Below, piece by piece: positions 52,152 through 62,639 of a DNA stretch of 64,000 nt. Under the pieces are notes generated by a model. That model searched no databases, had not been told where the DNA came from, and saw only the letters and a program-made list of their open reading frames with translations. The position numbers and the translations under genes are program-made. This stretch comes from Torreya grandis. Its lineage: Eukaryota; Streptophyta; Pinopsida; Cupressales; Taxaceae. Each line of letters begins with the position of its first letter. Position 1 is the first letter of the stretch. The stretch spans positions 603,501 through 667,500 of the forward strand of contig JARHVA010004908.1 of NCBI GenBank assembly GCA_037957365.1, read 5' to 3'.

Positions 52152-53303
52152 TTTAAAATGTAATGTATAGTCGGTCAAAGATACAACTTTTTTTCTTAAG
52201 AGGGCCTTAAACAAAAATAAATTTATTGTGAGCATGTCTTAAAATAGATGAAGAATAGGGAATATAGAAGTTGGGAAATATATTTAAAAACATTTTTTTC
52301 CTATCAAGGGGGGATATGAAATGGGTGGTGGGGGAAATGTAGGTGATACCATGGTCAAAAATATTTTATTGAAATAAAGACACTCAAATCAAGTTGTCAA
52401 GGCAAGAAGATTTATGGTATTAAGGAATCTAGAGATCTTGCCTTAGCTATGCAAATTTGGGTTATCTAGTGAAGTATAAGTATCATCTCATGAAGGATAT
52501 ATGGATAAAAATTAAAATGTACCTACCTTCTCACAATGTGTTCCCCATTCCTCAAGAACTTTTATAAATTCATCAATACATTGTGAAGATTGGGTACTTA
52601 TGTGAGAAAGTAGGTAGCACTATAGATAATTTTGAGACCTCGTATCCTAGTCTACTAGCCTACTCCACCCCAATAGACCTCAACTATATTATGAGGCCAA
52701 CTATAAAGTTTGAACTTTAACTAGAATAGGAAATGTGCTTAATAATTACATATTTTGGTGTGATTTTGACTTTTGATTTTATATATGCCTTTTATCATTG
52801 CCTTTTGTTTTAAATTATTTAGCTTTTAAATTTGTGATGGATTTCTCTATTCCTCCTTTGTATGGATTCAGAATACTAAATATGGGTGTTAAAAATGGCT
52901 ATCAATAGAAATCTTAGAATTGATATCTAAGGAAAATAACTTAGAGAGCATGGTGTCTAGGAATTTTGTACTTGTATGTTAAATATGAATGTTGTCTTAA
53001 AACTAAACTTAATGTACCCAAAATGGAATGAACGTCAAGGGAAATGAGAATAAACATGGAGTGATTGAATTACCTCAAATCATAAAAAATGTGAAAATGT
53101 GAAAAGGATACAATGATAGGTAAGCATGATTTTATATCATAATATATAATGTAAGTGTAGGGAGACATGAAAAAAAAATAGAGTTATTACCACAAAGGAA
53201 AAATAACTAATTTTGAGAGTATTAAATCACAATCCTTAAACCATTACCTAAATTTTGTAGGGAAAACACATAGTTAAAGATATCTTAAGTATTCTAAAAA
53301 ATT
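52152..53303. other. Unassigned DNA with a weak + strand coding-like stretch
   Basis: On the + strand 52440-52725 one frame reads about 95 codons with a single stop (LGYLVKYKYHLMKDIWIKIK, then PHNVF-type text), with no recognised domain. It may be chance or a remnant of gag. The rest shows nothing. It may lie in the 3' untranslated region or LTR of gypsy element B. Confidence 0.35.
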
Positions 53304-53585
53304 TATGAGGAAAGCTTTCTCCTATCTGATGTCTTACACTTCAACTCATAAAGGAAAAACCAAAAGGTGTAAAAATTAAGACTAATTATAAGATGGTTTT
53401 GTGAGGAAGGCCTAGTCCTATCCAAAGTCTTATATTTTAAATCATAAAGGATAAGTTGAATAAACATAAAAAATACAAATCAATGATCAAAAATAGACAT
53501 CAATATTTGAATAAAAAATAAGAGATATCCATGAGGATGGTTAGGTCTTATCCATGGTCTTATGTTGTAACTCATGAACTGAAAG
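53304..53585. repeat. Three diverged copies of a short repeat (spacing about 96 and 130 bp)
   Basis: A unit of about 50 bases, TGAGGAAGG-like start, TCCTATC then GTCTTA and A(C)TCATAAAG-like end, occurs near 53306, 53402 and 53532. A related unit is seen near 33085. Such sequence would suit the 3' untranslated region or LTR of gypsy element B. Confidence 0.55.
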
Positions 53586-54099
53586 AACATAATAAAGATT
53601 GACCAAAGGAATAACGATAGAAACTAAATATATTAAGAGTAATGTAATGTTTTAAATTAGATATATTTGTAGGAAATATGTAAAAAGTATTAGTATTTAT
53701 ATTATGTGCAAATATTGTAGGAACATATAAAATAGTAAACATTTAAGAAAAATATTTATTTAAAAATTGAGCATTAGTGGGTTCTTTGAAAATATGGCTT
53801 GCATTAATTTTAATCTATAAGTACTAGGCCAAGGATGTCTTTGATAAGGTAGGGAACCCACCATTTTTTTGGAATACTTTTTTTCTTTATCATGTGTATA
53901 ATAAAGTTTAAGGACCAAGTGACTAGTATTAAAAATTCAGACTTTGACCTTTTTTTATGTTATTTAGCTATGTGAACTACGTATTGGTGATTATGTTATA
54001 ATGTAGCCATATGAATCTCATCCAATAAATTTGAATCATGGAGATCGGATTCACATAGATATTCATTGGGAATAATATCATGAAGATAAATTATTAAGG
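53586..54099. other. Unassigned DNA downstream of the gypsy B integrase
   Basis: No coding sequence is visible. By position on the minus strand it should be the 3' end of gypsy B, but no LTR partner is inside the window, so the end cannot be set. Confidence 0.4.
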
Positions 54100-54825
54100 A
54101 TGGTAACTTAACTTATAAAGGTAAAATTGATTCAAACCCATATACTAATGAAAATGGCATTGCAATAGTAGTAGTACATATGATAGTATGACAAGCTTAG
54201 AGCGGGGAATATAGTTTTAAATGCCAATGAATATGAGATTATCTAATAGTCTTTCACAATATTTGATTCATATTTTTTTGGGTTGTTTCTTCTTGACCAT
54301 TGCATTGAGGGTGATAAAGTGTTGAGAACTTGTGTCTAATTTTGAAATTTGCACATAGTTATTGCATATCTTTGTTTTTGAAATTTACACCATTGTCAGA
54401 GATTATGGTATGAGGATATCAAAAATGATAAATGATTTGATTGAGAATAAATTTGGAAATTGTAATACTAGTAATGTTAACAAGAGGCATGTATTCCACC
54501 CATTTACTGAAATAATATATGGTGGTGATAATGAACAAATGGCCATCCTATGACATAGGTAATTTAGAAATGAGATATAATCCTCACATATATAATGGAA
54601 AAGGAGACTCCAAGTTTAGTATTTCATTTGAGGGAGAGTGGATGAGATCATCATGAAGTTGACAAGGATTACACTTTTTAGAAAACTAAATGGAATATTT
54701 TTTAAGAGTAGGCTAAAATTAACCCATGCACTGTCATTTATGGGTTGTGACATGACCACTATAGTGACTACCATAGATGCCCCCATGTGCTTGTTCAAGG
54801 AGAGTCATAACTTCTTCTAGAATTA
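54100..54825 (-). pseudogene. Gypsy B integrase relic
   Basis: The minus strand reads EEVMTLLEQAHGGIYGSHYS near 54820-54760 (the His pair of the HHCC finger) and KKCNPCQLHDDLIHSP near 54690-54645 (the Cys pair). The catalytic core shows YYFSKWVEYMPLVNITSI near 54515-54465, TIISDNGVNFKN near 54405 (second Asp) and KFSTLYHPQCNGQEET near 54320-54275 (Glu region). The end has FSLVYGFESILPL near 54155. The + strand ORFs at 54362-54553 and 54638-54820 and the minus ORF at 54616-54798 are shadows in other frames. It would catalyse cDNA insertion; stops inactivate it. Confidence 0.88.
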
Positions 54826-55179
54826 CACAACATAGTAAAGTGCCTTATATGTTATGATAATAGAGAGTGTTGTATCAAATTATATATTTGAATGTTTCTT
54901 TATTAATATGATTATTTTCATTAAAATATGATTATAGAGGATAGGTATGATACTCATTGAATTGGAAAATGTTTTTATACCATGAGATATATCAAATAGT
55001 GATAGATTCTATGTGACAGATAAGAGAACCATTTTTGTTTTGTAAATAAGAAGTGACTTCTTCATTTGGATAATGAATTTAGAATTATGTAGAACTTGAT
55101 AAGGATGAAATAATGGATTTGATGAAGAGAAATAATTATCTATAACATTTTATTCTCATGGGATTGGTTCGATAGTGAA

Positions 55180-55490
55180 AGAGGTGAATTCTTTGGAAAG
55201 TGTAGTGGTAATTTGTTGATATGTTATAATCTTTTCACTTTTACATTGGTAATATCCACTAAATCAATGACATATGAGTTATGAATCACCTAAAACATGT
55301 AAAAATGGGATGTATAAGTCTAATGTGACTTGCATACCTAATATCAAAGTTCATATTCAACCATATTATTAATGACATCAAAGGTTAATTGAAATGCTAG
55401 AAGTGTGATTTTCCCATGTGGTTATGTTAAGATACAACCTGACCCAATTCCTTAAATAAATTTTTCACCATCAAAGTGAAGTTTCCAAGT
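55180..55490 (-). pseudogene. Second (archaeal-type) RNase H of gypsy B
   Basis: The minus strand reads LHFDGEKFI near 55490-55464, then GIGSGCIL, TLLAFQLTFDVINNMVEYEL near 55410-55350 and, further on, HFPKNSPL-type degraded text. The pattern F-D-G, G-x-G-x-G and N-x-x-E-Y-E is that of the additional RNase H that Tat elements gained after their original RNase H. Known role: removal of the RNA template or primers during reverse transcription. Confidence 0.7.
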
Positions 55491-56260
55491 TTATTCATGC
55501 AATTCAATTATGAATTATGGTAATTATTCAATGAATAATTTATATTTATTTGTAGAAGGAGGAAGATCAAGTTTGTCATGGTTATTTGATTATAGATTAG
55601 TAGTGAAATTATGGAAGTAATATTTGAGTGAGATTATTTGGTTAAGACCTTAAATATAAAGGATTTAGTCATTAGAAAAAGTATCTTTAAGGAGATTAGT
55701 ATGTGGTAGAGAGGCAGCCACAAGCTGATCTATGATGACTTGACCTTTGACAAATTTTTATGTAACTATTCAGAGATCAAATTCCACTAATAATACCATC
55801 CATTTGTTAATTCTATATTCATGTATGAAATATTTGGAAAATACATGATGAAGTGGATCAATAATTACGATGACATAGGTATTTTTATATATCATATAAT
55901 GGCATAAAATTCCATCTGTGAAATAAATAGAAAAATAACCATGCTCTACTTTTGTATAACATTTCTCATAATCAATTAAACCATGACTGATATAATAGAT
56001 AACATATTCTCTACCAATATCATCTTGTTGGTTGAGAATTTCCCAACTAATATGGGGGTAGATTATGCATAAGTAATTAAGGGATAATCATTTTAAGGTG
56101 GGAAAAGAGCATGAGGATGAATAGAGGATTCTTTCATTCTATCAAATGATTTTTGGCATGAATATATCCATTCTAAGGCATTACACTTTTTGAAAAGGGA
56201 ATTAATGGAGTAGCTATGGTAGGTCATTTTTGGAACAAAATGATGAATTACCCCAAGTTT
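55491..56260 (-). pseudogene. Gypsy B RNase H relic (original domain)
   Basis: CQKSFDRMKESSIHPHALFP near 56165-56105 is the usual lead-in after the reverse transcriptase connection. Then, through several shifts, come pieces of the YYIS, Y-x-x-x-E and RHYMIYKNTYV-like core near 56010-55850 and FSKYFMN plus WYY near 55830-55770. Heavily decayed; identified mostly by order and these fragments. Confidence 0.7.
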
Positions 56261-57106
56261 TCCAAGGTATGTTCATATATTTGGAATGGAACAAGGAATA
56301 GACATGTTGATAATAGCTTTGATTTTATCTAGATCGACATCAATGCATTAATGGGAGACTATAAAACCTAATAATTTAATAAAAGTAACATTGAAAACAC
56401 ATTTTAATGGGTTAAGTCTAACTTTGTATTTAATAATTTAATAAAATATGATAGGTAAATCATGAATATGAGTATGCCCATGTTTAGATTTGGTAATGAG
56501 ATAATTCACATAGGTTTCCATAACTTTGTGAATCATATCATGTAAGATATGTGTCATTTCACATTAATAAGTAGTTATGAAAATTTTAAGATTGATAGAC
56601 ATTTTAAAATAACAATAGGTTCCTCACTCTATCGTAGATGTTTTATCTTGATACTCAAAAGCTATGTGACTTTGGTTATATCTTGGGAAACTGTCCATGA
56701 ATAATAACATTTCATAATTAGTAGTGGAATGATGGCATCTACTGATGGTAAAGGAAAATTATCTTTTGGACCTACTAAATTTAGGTTGTGAAAGTTGATG
56801 CATATAAAAAAACCAAGGTTACTTTTTTGTGAATACTGACAATTTTAAGACCCATTTTGAGTAATCTACAAGTTTAATGAATATATCATTCAAAATTTTG
56901 ATGGTTTCTTAATGACATAATGTAGAAAACTTAGAAGGGAATTTTTTTAATTTTTGTCATATAATTTTGGCACCTAGGTAAGTGATGCTATTATGGATAA
57001 TGATACTAGGACCAATTATTGGCATGTCTTCATATGACCAAGTAAAAATTTCATGATATTTTTCAAAGAAGAGGCTAAAATTATCATTTTATTTAGGAAT
57101 GAGTTC
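56261..57106 (-). pseudogene. Gypsy B reverse transcriptase relic
   Basis: The minus strand begins with FFEKYHEIFTWSYEDMP near 57065-57012, a hallmark of the Tat reverse transcriptase start. MLLFMDSFPRYNQSHIA near 56715 corresponds to the F-M-D-G-F-S-G-Y-N-Q motif. GTYCYFKM lies near 56610, and HDMIHKVMETYVNYLITKSK near 56542-56485 holds the active-site box, where YVDD has become YVNY. HIHDLPIIF, NPLKCVFNVTFIKLLGFIVS near 56410-56350 and DLDKIKAIINMSIP near 56330-56290 complete the thumb and connection. Loss of both catalytic Asp residues and many stops make it inactive. Confidence 0.9.
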
Positions 57107-57111
57107 TTTAG

Positions 57112-57369
57112 TTTGAGCGTATTATTGTAAATACATTATTTTAATGACTAAGGTATATTATATATGCATCTTGTTAGTGTGGTTTTAAAAACTTGGGTAA
57201 ATAGGTTAGTTGGTTTGATAGGCCTAGTTATTTTATGCTACCTAATATTTATGGTTCCACCCACCTCCTTATTTCTTAGGTGTTTGTTTTGTGCATATAT
57301 AATAGGATTATCTATATTATTTATATACATTGTTTAATACATTTATAAATATATTTATTGATTTTAATA
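57112..57369 (+). repeat. 5' LTR of copia element 2
   Basis: 258 bp, aligned with 62377-62634. Shared words include GTATATTATATATGCA, TTTATGCTACC, TATTTATGGTTCCACCCA and TATATAATAGGATTAT. The first eight bases TTTGAGCG correspond to TATTAGCA of the other LTR, which sets the start at 57112. Confidence 0.88.
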
Positions 57370-57381
57370 TGGTCTTAAAGC
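57370..57381 (+). promoter_or_regulatory. Primer binding site of copia element 2
   Basis: TGGTCTTAAAGC directly follows the 5' LTR and matches the initiator-Met-tRNA copia site TGGTATCAGAGC at nine of twelve positions. Confidence 0.75.
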
Positions 57382-58382
57382 TTCTAGTGTAGGAAGCTTG
57401 AGAAGGAGCTTGTGGAGTAAAAGAGGATCTATCATATTAGGGAGGAATGTGAAGTGCTTATTAGAGAGCCAAGAGAATGAAAAATATTATTTTATTTATT
57501 TTGACCAAACAAAAATCTAGTACTCATTTAAAACATATTAAGAGGTCTGTCAAGATAAGAAAAAAATTAGGAGTCAAAATTAGAGGCTCCTAGCCTCAAT
57601 TTAATTTTTCCTTGATTTATCCACATAGGACGTACACAATAAAATGTTGTTTAGATTGGAGGAAAAGCCCAAAAATTCATTTAAGAACTAATTTAAACAA
57701 TTATTTTTTATATAAAATTCTATGGTTTGATAGAAGATCATAGTAGTTGATAGAGTTAAATTTAGTTGAGAATCGGGTCCAAAAACAATGTCTAAAGTTT
57801 GTTGGTTGGTAAATTCTATATAGTTTGGGAAGGAGACCAGAATGTCATTCAAGAACTATTTTTGGCATGTGATGGGTCTAAAATTTATCTATTATAAGAG
57901 AAAATCATAGGATCTAATGAAATTTAGTTTGGCTGAGTATCAACTTTAGAAATTACTTTAGAGGTTCAGGTGATTCTGATTGGTCCAAAAATTTATGAAA
58001 TATTATATACTAAAGTTTGGAAATTCATTATTTATTTCATTTTTTAAATTGAAATAAAGTCAAAACTTTAGCATATAAAAGGGTATTGGGGACCTATGGG
58101 TGATTAATTATCAGGGAAGGGTCTATAAACTAATAAAATTTACCATTTTCTGGTGTTTTTATTTGGATGTTGATGAAGGAATTTTTGAAATCAAAGTTAT
58201 AGTTTTTAATTTAATTGTATTCATCAATTTTTAAGGTAAAAAGTTTAAAATTTCCCTTGAGTTTTTTGATGAAAACTAGAGGTATTGACTAGTTTGTTAT
58301 TTGATTCCATGGGTAGGAGGAATTTTCTATAAATTTATTATAATTATTCTTGTACATTCATTTTTTTTAAAATTAGGTGAAA
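57382..58382 (+). other. Leader of copia element 2
   Basis: About 1 kb between the primer site and gag with no coding signal; long for a copia leader. It is A/T-rich with several GG-AA words. I see no inserted repeat ends in it. Confidence 0.5.
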
Positions 58383-59215
58383 ATGGCTAGTTTACAACAC
58401 CTCTTATTTCCATATTCATAAAAATTAATAAGTAAGAATTTTAGTTTATGGAGTCAAAAGGTTTTAATGGTATGTGAATATTATAATCTTGATCAAATAT
58501 TTCTTGGTAGAGAGAAACAACCTATCACCGATACTTATGACTAGAATTAATGTCATCATGAGGCTTTTATTTTGTTAAAAAATTTAGTAGTAGATAATCT
58601 AATCTTAGAGGTTAGAAATGAAACTAGTGCATTAGATTTATGGACTAATCTTAATTCCAAATATTAAGCTTTTGAATCCAATTAGGTATTGTACTTCAAG
58701 AATTTTTTGTTTTCCACTAATATGTATGAAGGTGGCTCCATTTATAAATTTTTATTATAGATCAAGGACATTAGTGATCAGTTTAAGGTTTTTCAAAAGC
58801 CTTTTCATGAGTAATATTTGATTACTCTAGTTATACAAAACCTTCCACCTTAATTTGAGTCATTTTTGGAGTCCTTACACATGATTACTGAGATGAAGAC
58901 TTTTGACTTTGAAAATTTGTCCACATTGCTATTTCAAAAGGAGAGATGGTAAGAGGAGGGAATTTTGTCTACATATACTTCCATATAGAGTATATTATTC
59001 ATCAAGGGAAAGGGTAATTAGTTTGGTAAAACTATTATTTATCTAATAGAAACTTTACAAGTAAGTGGTTCTAATAAGATATTTAAGTGGAAATGTTTTA
59101 CTATTAGTATCTTGATCACCTTAATAAAGATTGTAGGAAAAGACAATAGGATATGACTAACATTAAAAATAAAGTTCATCATGCAAATGTAGATGAAGGC
59201 AATGAAAAATATCTT
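58383..59215 (+). pseudogene. Copia element 2 gag relic
   Basis: The reading starts at ATG 58383 (MASLQHLLFPYS). LWSQKVLMVCEYYNLDQIFL near 58446 matches the copia gag N-terminal motif W-x-x-x-M-x-x-x-L-x-x-x-x-L-x. Then come NETSALDLWTNLNSKY near 58618, MYEGGSIYKFLL near 58720, IKDISDQFKVFQKPFHE near 58760-58810, LPP near 58842 and FENLSTLLFQKERW near 58909. The zinc knuckle KCFYY-stop-YLDHLNKDCRKRQ lies near 59088-59147 with its second Cys lost. Stops sit mostly at Gln and Trp positions. Confidence 0.88.
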
Positions 59216-59239
59216 GATTTTGATTTCATGGCCTTTATT

Positions 59240-60720
59240 GGTAATTCTAAAAAATATTGAGCTTGGTACTTTGATTTAGGGGCATCTCACCATTATACAT
59301 GCCATAAGGACTGGTATGTGAATTTTGTTGAAAATAAAATTAGTAATGAATCTATATCTTTGGGAGATGGTACAATGAATTTTATGAAGGGATATGGCAA
59401 TGTTTAGATTAGTTTTAATGGTACTATCTGGTATTAATTTAATAATGTTAAGCATGTATTATACATGAACATAAATTTATTTTCCACTAGTGAAATGACA
59501 AGGAACTCTAATTTTATTGTAAAGTTTTAAGGATAAAAATGTTTATTAAATACCAGAGATAACAAGATTATTACTATTATAATTGGTGAAAAGGCTTGTA
59601 TAAGCTTATAAATCCATAGAGGGTATAGGAAAGTTCACTTGCAGTGGTTGATAGAACAATTTCACTATAACATGAAATGTATGGGTATTTGAATCTATTG
59701 AGAAAGACTAAGATGGTTAAGGGGATGCCTTCTATTGGATATATTCATCATATATGTATTTTATGTTAGTTAGGGGAGTAAGTTAGACATTAATTTGATG
59801 TTGGTAAAGCTTGAAGAGTTAATAAAGTGTTGGACCTAGTTCATGTGGATTTCCACAGACCAATGCAGACACCTACCCCTTCTAGATCCTATTATTTTTG
59901 GTTGTTGGTCTATGATTTTTCTAGGAAAAAGTGGGTATAATTTCTAGTGAAGAAATATGATTATTTTTTCTAGCTTCATTTCTTGGAAAGCAATGGTTGA
60001 AAAATAGGAGGAATGATCAATCAAATAAATTATAATAGATAATAGGGTGAGTCCACCTCAAAATATTTCAATTAATTTTGTGCCATTGAATGAATATACA
60101 TACAATATAATACCCCTTACACTCTATATAAATATAGATTTGTGTGAAGGAAGACTAGGATAGTGATGGATAAGGCTCACTATATGGTCCAAAGCAAAAA
60201 TGTCCCATATAAGTATTGGGTAGAATTATTGAATAAATAAGTGTACATCCTCAATATATGTCTTGAAAAATCATTATATAATATGACTCCAAAGGACGCT
60301 TGGTTAGTTTTAATTCTAGATGTAAGTTATTTTAAAAAAATTGGTTGGGTAGATTTTTTAGTTATTCCTAGTCAAAGCAGAAGTAACTTAGATGCAAAAA
60401 GCACAACATACATGTTTGTTGGATATAATGAGTAGTCAAAGGCCTATAGATTACTTTATCTTACTAATAACAAATATTTGGTAGATATATATGTTATATT
60501 AAATGAATATATTCCATATTTCATAGTAATTAGTATAATTTCATATATTGAGTCATTGCTTCCTTTTAATGATTCTATTACAAGTTGTGATGTGAAAGTT
60601 GAGAAGGATTATAGTTCATTAATGAAATCACAATCTAGGGAGGGAGTTGTTGTAGGTCATTTTAGGTTATAGCATAATATCCATAGAAGCCTAAGTGATA
60701 CTTTTCCATAATGGATTCAC
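59240..60720 (+). pseudogene. Copia element 2 protease and integrase relic
   Basis: The protease active site reads WYFDLGASHHYTCHKDWYVN near 59265-59325, with DSGA changed to DLGA. VLYMNINLFSTSEMT near 59458 follows. Integrase pieces include LDLVHVDFHRPMQTPTPSRS near 59834 (first Asp), YYFWLLVYDFSRKKWV, then a badly decayed core near 60010-60130. The C-terminal part begins near 60164 with MDKAHYMVQSKNVPYKYWVE, continues with LYNMTPKDAWLVLI near 60272 and STTYMFVGYNE near 60401, followed by SKAYRLLYL. Open fragments at 60241-60435 and 60478-60672 belong to this frame. Confidence 0.85.
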
Positions 60721-60889
60721 TAAAGGAGGGAGACTTGCCACAAGGTGTGGAAGGAAGAAGATTGAGATTAGGAAAGTAGTTTGGTAATAGAGGTGATCAT
60801 GACAATTTTGTTCTAATCACTATTATTTCACAATAATTTGAGCATAATTATTTTTTATAGGTGCAAGATAATCCTAATTATTTATCAAC

Positions 60890-61600
60890 CATGTAATTGC
60901 AATATGATTCTTTGATGAAAAATAAGACTTGGGAGATAACAGAGCTACCACTAGGAAATAAATCCATTAGTTGTAGAAGGATTTATAAGGTAAAATAAAA
61001 AATAGATGGTTCCTTAGACAAAAAAAATCCATAATTGTTTCAAAATTTTATGCACAAGATGAAGGGGTTGATTATGAGTATATTTTTTCTCCTACTACAA
61101 ACATGGTAAATTCTCGATTAATTATTGATATTTTTACTCAGTTTTGATGGTAGGTGTACCAAATGGATGGCAAGAGTGCTTTCTTAAATGAAGATATATA
61201 GGAGGAAGTTTACATGGTTTAGCCATAGTGTTTTAAATTTTTTGTTAACAAACATCTCATTTGTAGGTTGATCAAGTCCTTATGTGGGCTTAATCAGGTT
61301 CCTCAAGCTTGGTATATGAAAATAGATTCCTACCTTTAGGAGTCTGGTTTCAAAACGTATAATTTTGAACCAAATATCTATGTAAAGGTGTATGGTGATT
61401 ATATATTGATTATAATTGTATATTTTGATGATATTACCATCATTGGGAGTAGTTATAATCTCATTCAATATATAAAATCTGATATTTTTTGTACTTTTGA
61501 CATGACAAACTTAGGATTACTAAAATATTATTTAGGTGTAGAATTTTGGCAAGGTAATTGTGTTGTATGCATGTCACAAAATAAGAATGGAAAATAATTG
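60890..61600 (+). pseudogene. Copia element 2 reverse transcriptase relic
   Basis: NKTWEITELPLGNKSISCRR near 60922 opens the domain. YQMDGKSAFLNEDI near 61158 corresponds to the conserved Q-M-D-V-K-x-A-F-L-N-G motif. LIKSLCGLNQVPQAWYMKID near 61269-61325 follows. The catalytic box reads VYFDDITIIGS near 61420-61450, with YVDD changed to YFDD but both Asp kept. LGLLKYYLGVEFWQ near 61513 ends the core. The open piece at 61388-61597 lies in this frame. Confidence 0.9.
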
Positions 61601-61809
61601 TTTTAAATGTTTAGAATGGTGTATTTTAATATAACTTATACACCCATATAATTTGGAGTTAAACTTCCATTAGACACTGCTTCACCACTAGTTAATGAAA
61701 TAATGTATTGATAGCTAGTGGGTAGTCTCATTTACCTCACTACCTCTAGACTGGATATTTGATTTATAGTGACTTTTCTACCTTGATTCATGTATAAATG
61801 ATAGGAATT

Positions 61810-62320
61810 ACATTATTTATATATAAAATGAGTGTTAAAATATGTCAAAGGTATTCTTGTCTTTGGTATACTATATAAAATATTTGTATATTTTGAGCTT
61901 TTAGTATATGTTGACTTCGATTGGGAAGGATTAGTATTTAGAAAATATACAATAGGCTATGTATTCACTCTTTATTTAGGAGTTTTATCATGGTATAGGA
62001 AACTAGAAACTATAGTTTAATTATCTTTAATATAAGTAAAGTATAAATTTATGGTCAGTGCAGGTTGTGAAACTATGTGGATAAACAAAATCTTGGAGGA
62101 TATTTAATTTGAATCATTAAATCCTACTCTAATTTTCTATGATAACTAGAGTGTTCTAAAGATGGTGAAAATATAGTATTACATTATAGGAAAAAACACA
62201 TTTAGGTTCACTACTATTACATTTGATAGTTGGTTACAAATTAATAAATCAATCTTTTCTACTACCCCACTATAGAGCAACTAGTTGATATAATGACCAA
62301 ACCACTTGGTTTAGACAAGT
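61810..62320 (+). pseudogene. Copia element 2 RNase H relic
   Basis: LKYVKGILVFGILY near 61832 is the usual lead-in. LLVYVDFDWEGLVFRKYTIG near 61901-61955 holds the first catalytic Asp region (Y-x-D-x-D-W). LGVLSWYRKLETIV near 61976 follows, then YKFMVSAGCETMWINKILED near 62041, NPTLIFYDN near 62119 and IMTKPLG near 62291 at the C-terminus. The open piece at 61832-62020 is part of it. Confidence 0.9.
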
Positions 62321-62367
62321 TCATAAAATTCAAGGATAAAAATGGTATTATTTATAGTTTAATAATT

Positions 62368-62376
62368 AAGGGAGGG
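62368..62376 (+). promoter_or_regulatory. Polypurine tract of copia element 2
   Basis: AAGGGAGGG directly precedes the 3' LTR. Confidence 0.8.
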
Positions 62377-62634
62377 TATTAGCATATTATTCTAAATAAC
62401 TTATGTTAATTACTAATGTATATTATATATGCACCTTTTTAGTGTGGGTTTGACCATTTAGGTTAGTAAGTTAGTTGGTTTAACGGGCCTAGCTATTTTA
62501 TGCTACCCGATATTTATGGTTCCACCCAACTCTTTTTTTCTTGGGTGTTTATTTTGTGCCTATATAATAGGATTATTTGTATTATTTATGTACACTAGTT
62601 AATACATTTATCAATCTCTTTGTTGATTCTAATA
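62377..62634 (+). repeat. 3' LTR of copia element 2
   Basis: 258 bp, the same length as the 5' LTR. It starts TATTAGCATATTATT, ends GATTCTAATA, and is followed by GTTAG. Confidence 0.88.
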
Positions 62635-62639
62635 GTTAG

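Larger units (their letters stand above)
57112..62634 (+). mobile_element. Ty1/copia element 2, full-length but inactivated
   Basis: Two LTRs of 258 bp (57112-57369, 62377-62634) flank a 5.0-kb interior with primer site, gag, protease, integrase, reverse transcriptase, RNase H and polypurine tract in copia order. The target duplication TTTAG (57107-57111) / GTTAG (62635-62639) has one change. It is inserted, in opposite orientation, in gypsy element B between the linker and the reverse transcriptase. Every ORF carries many stops. The short LTRs and gag type differ from copia element 1, so it is a separate lineage. Confidence 0.92.

Noticed and set aside
54362..54820. Plus-strand ORFs over the gypsy B integrase
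   Set aside because: The minus strand carries the recognisable integrase motifs; these are antisense shadows.
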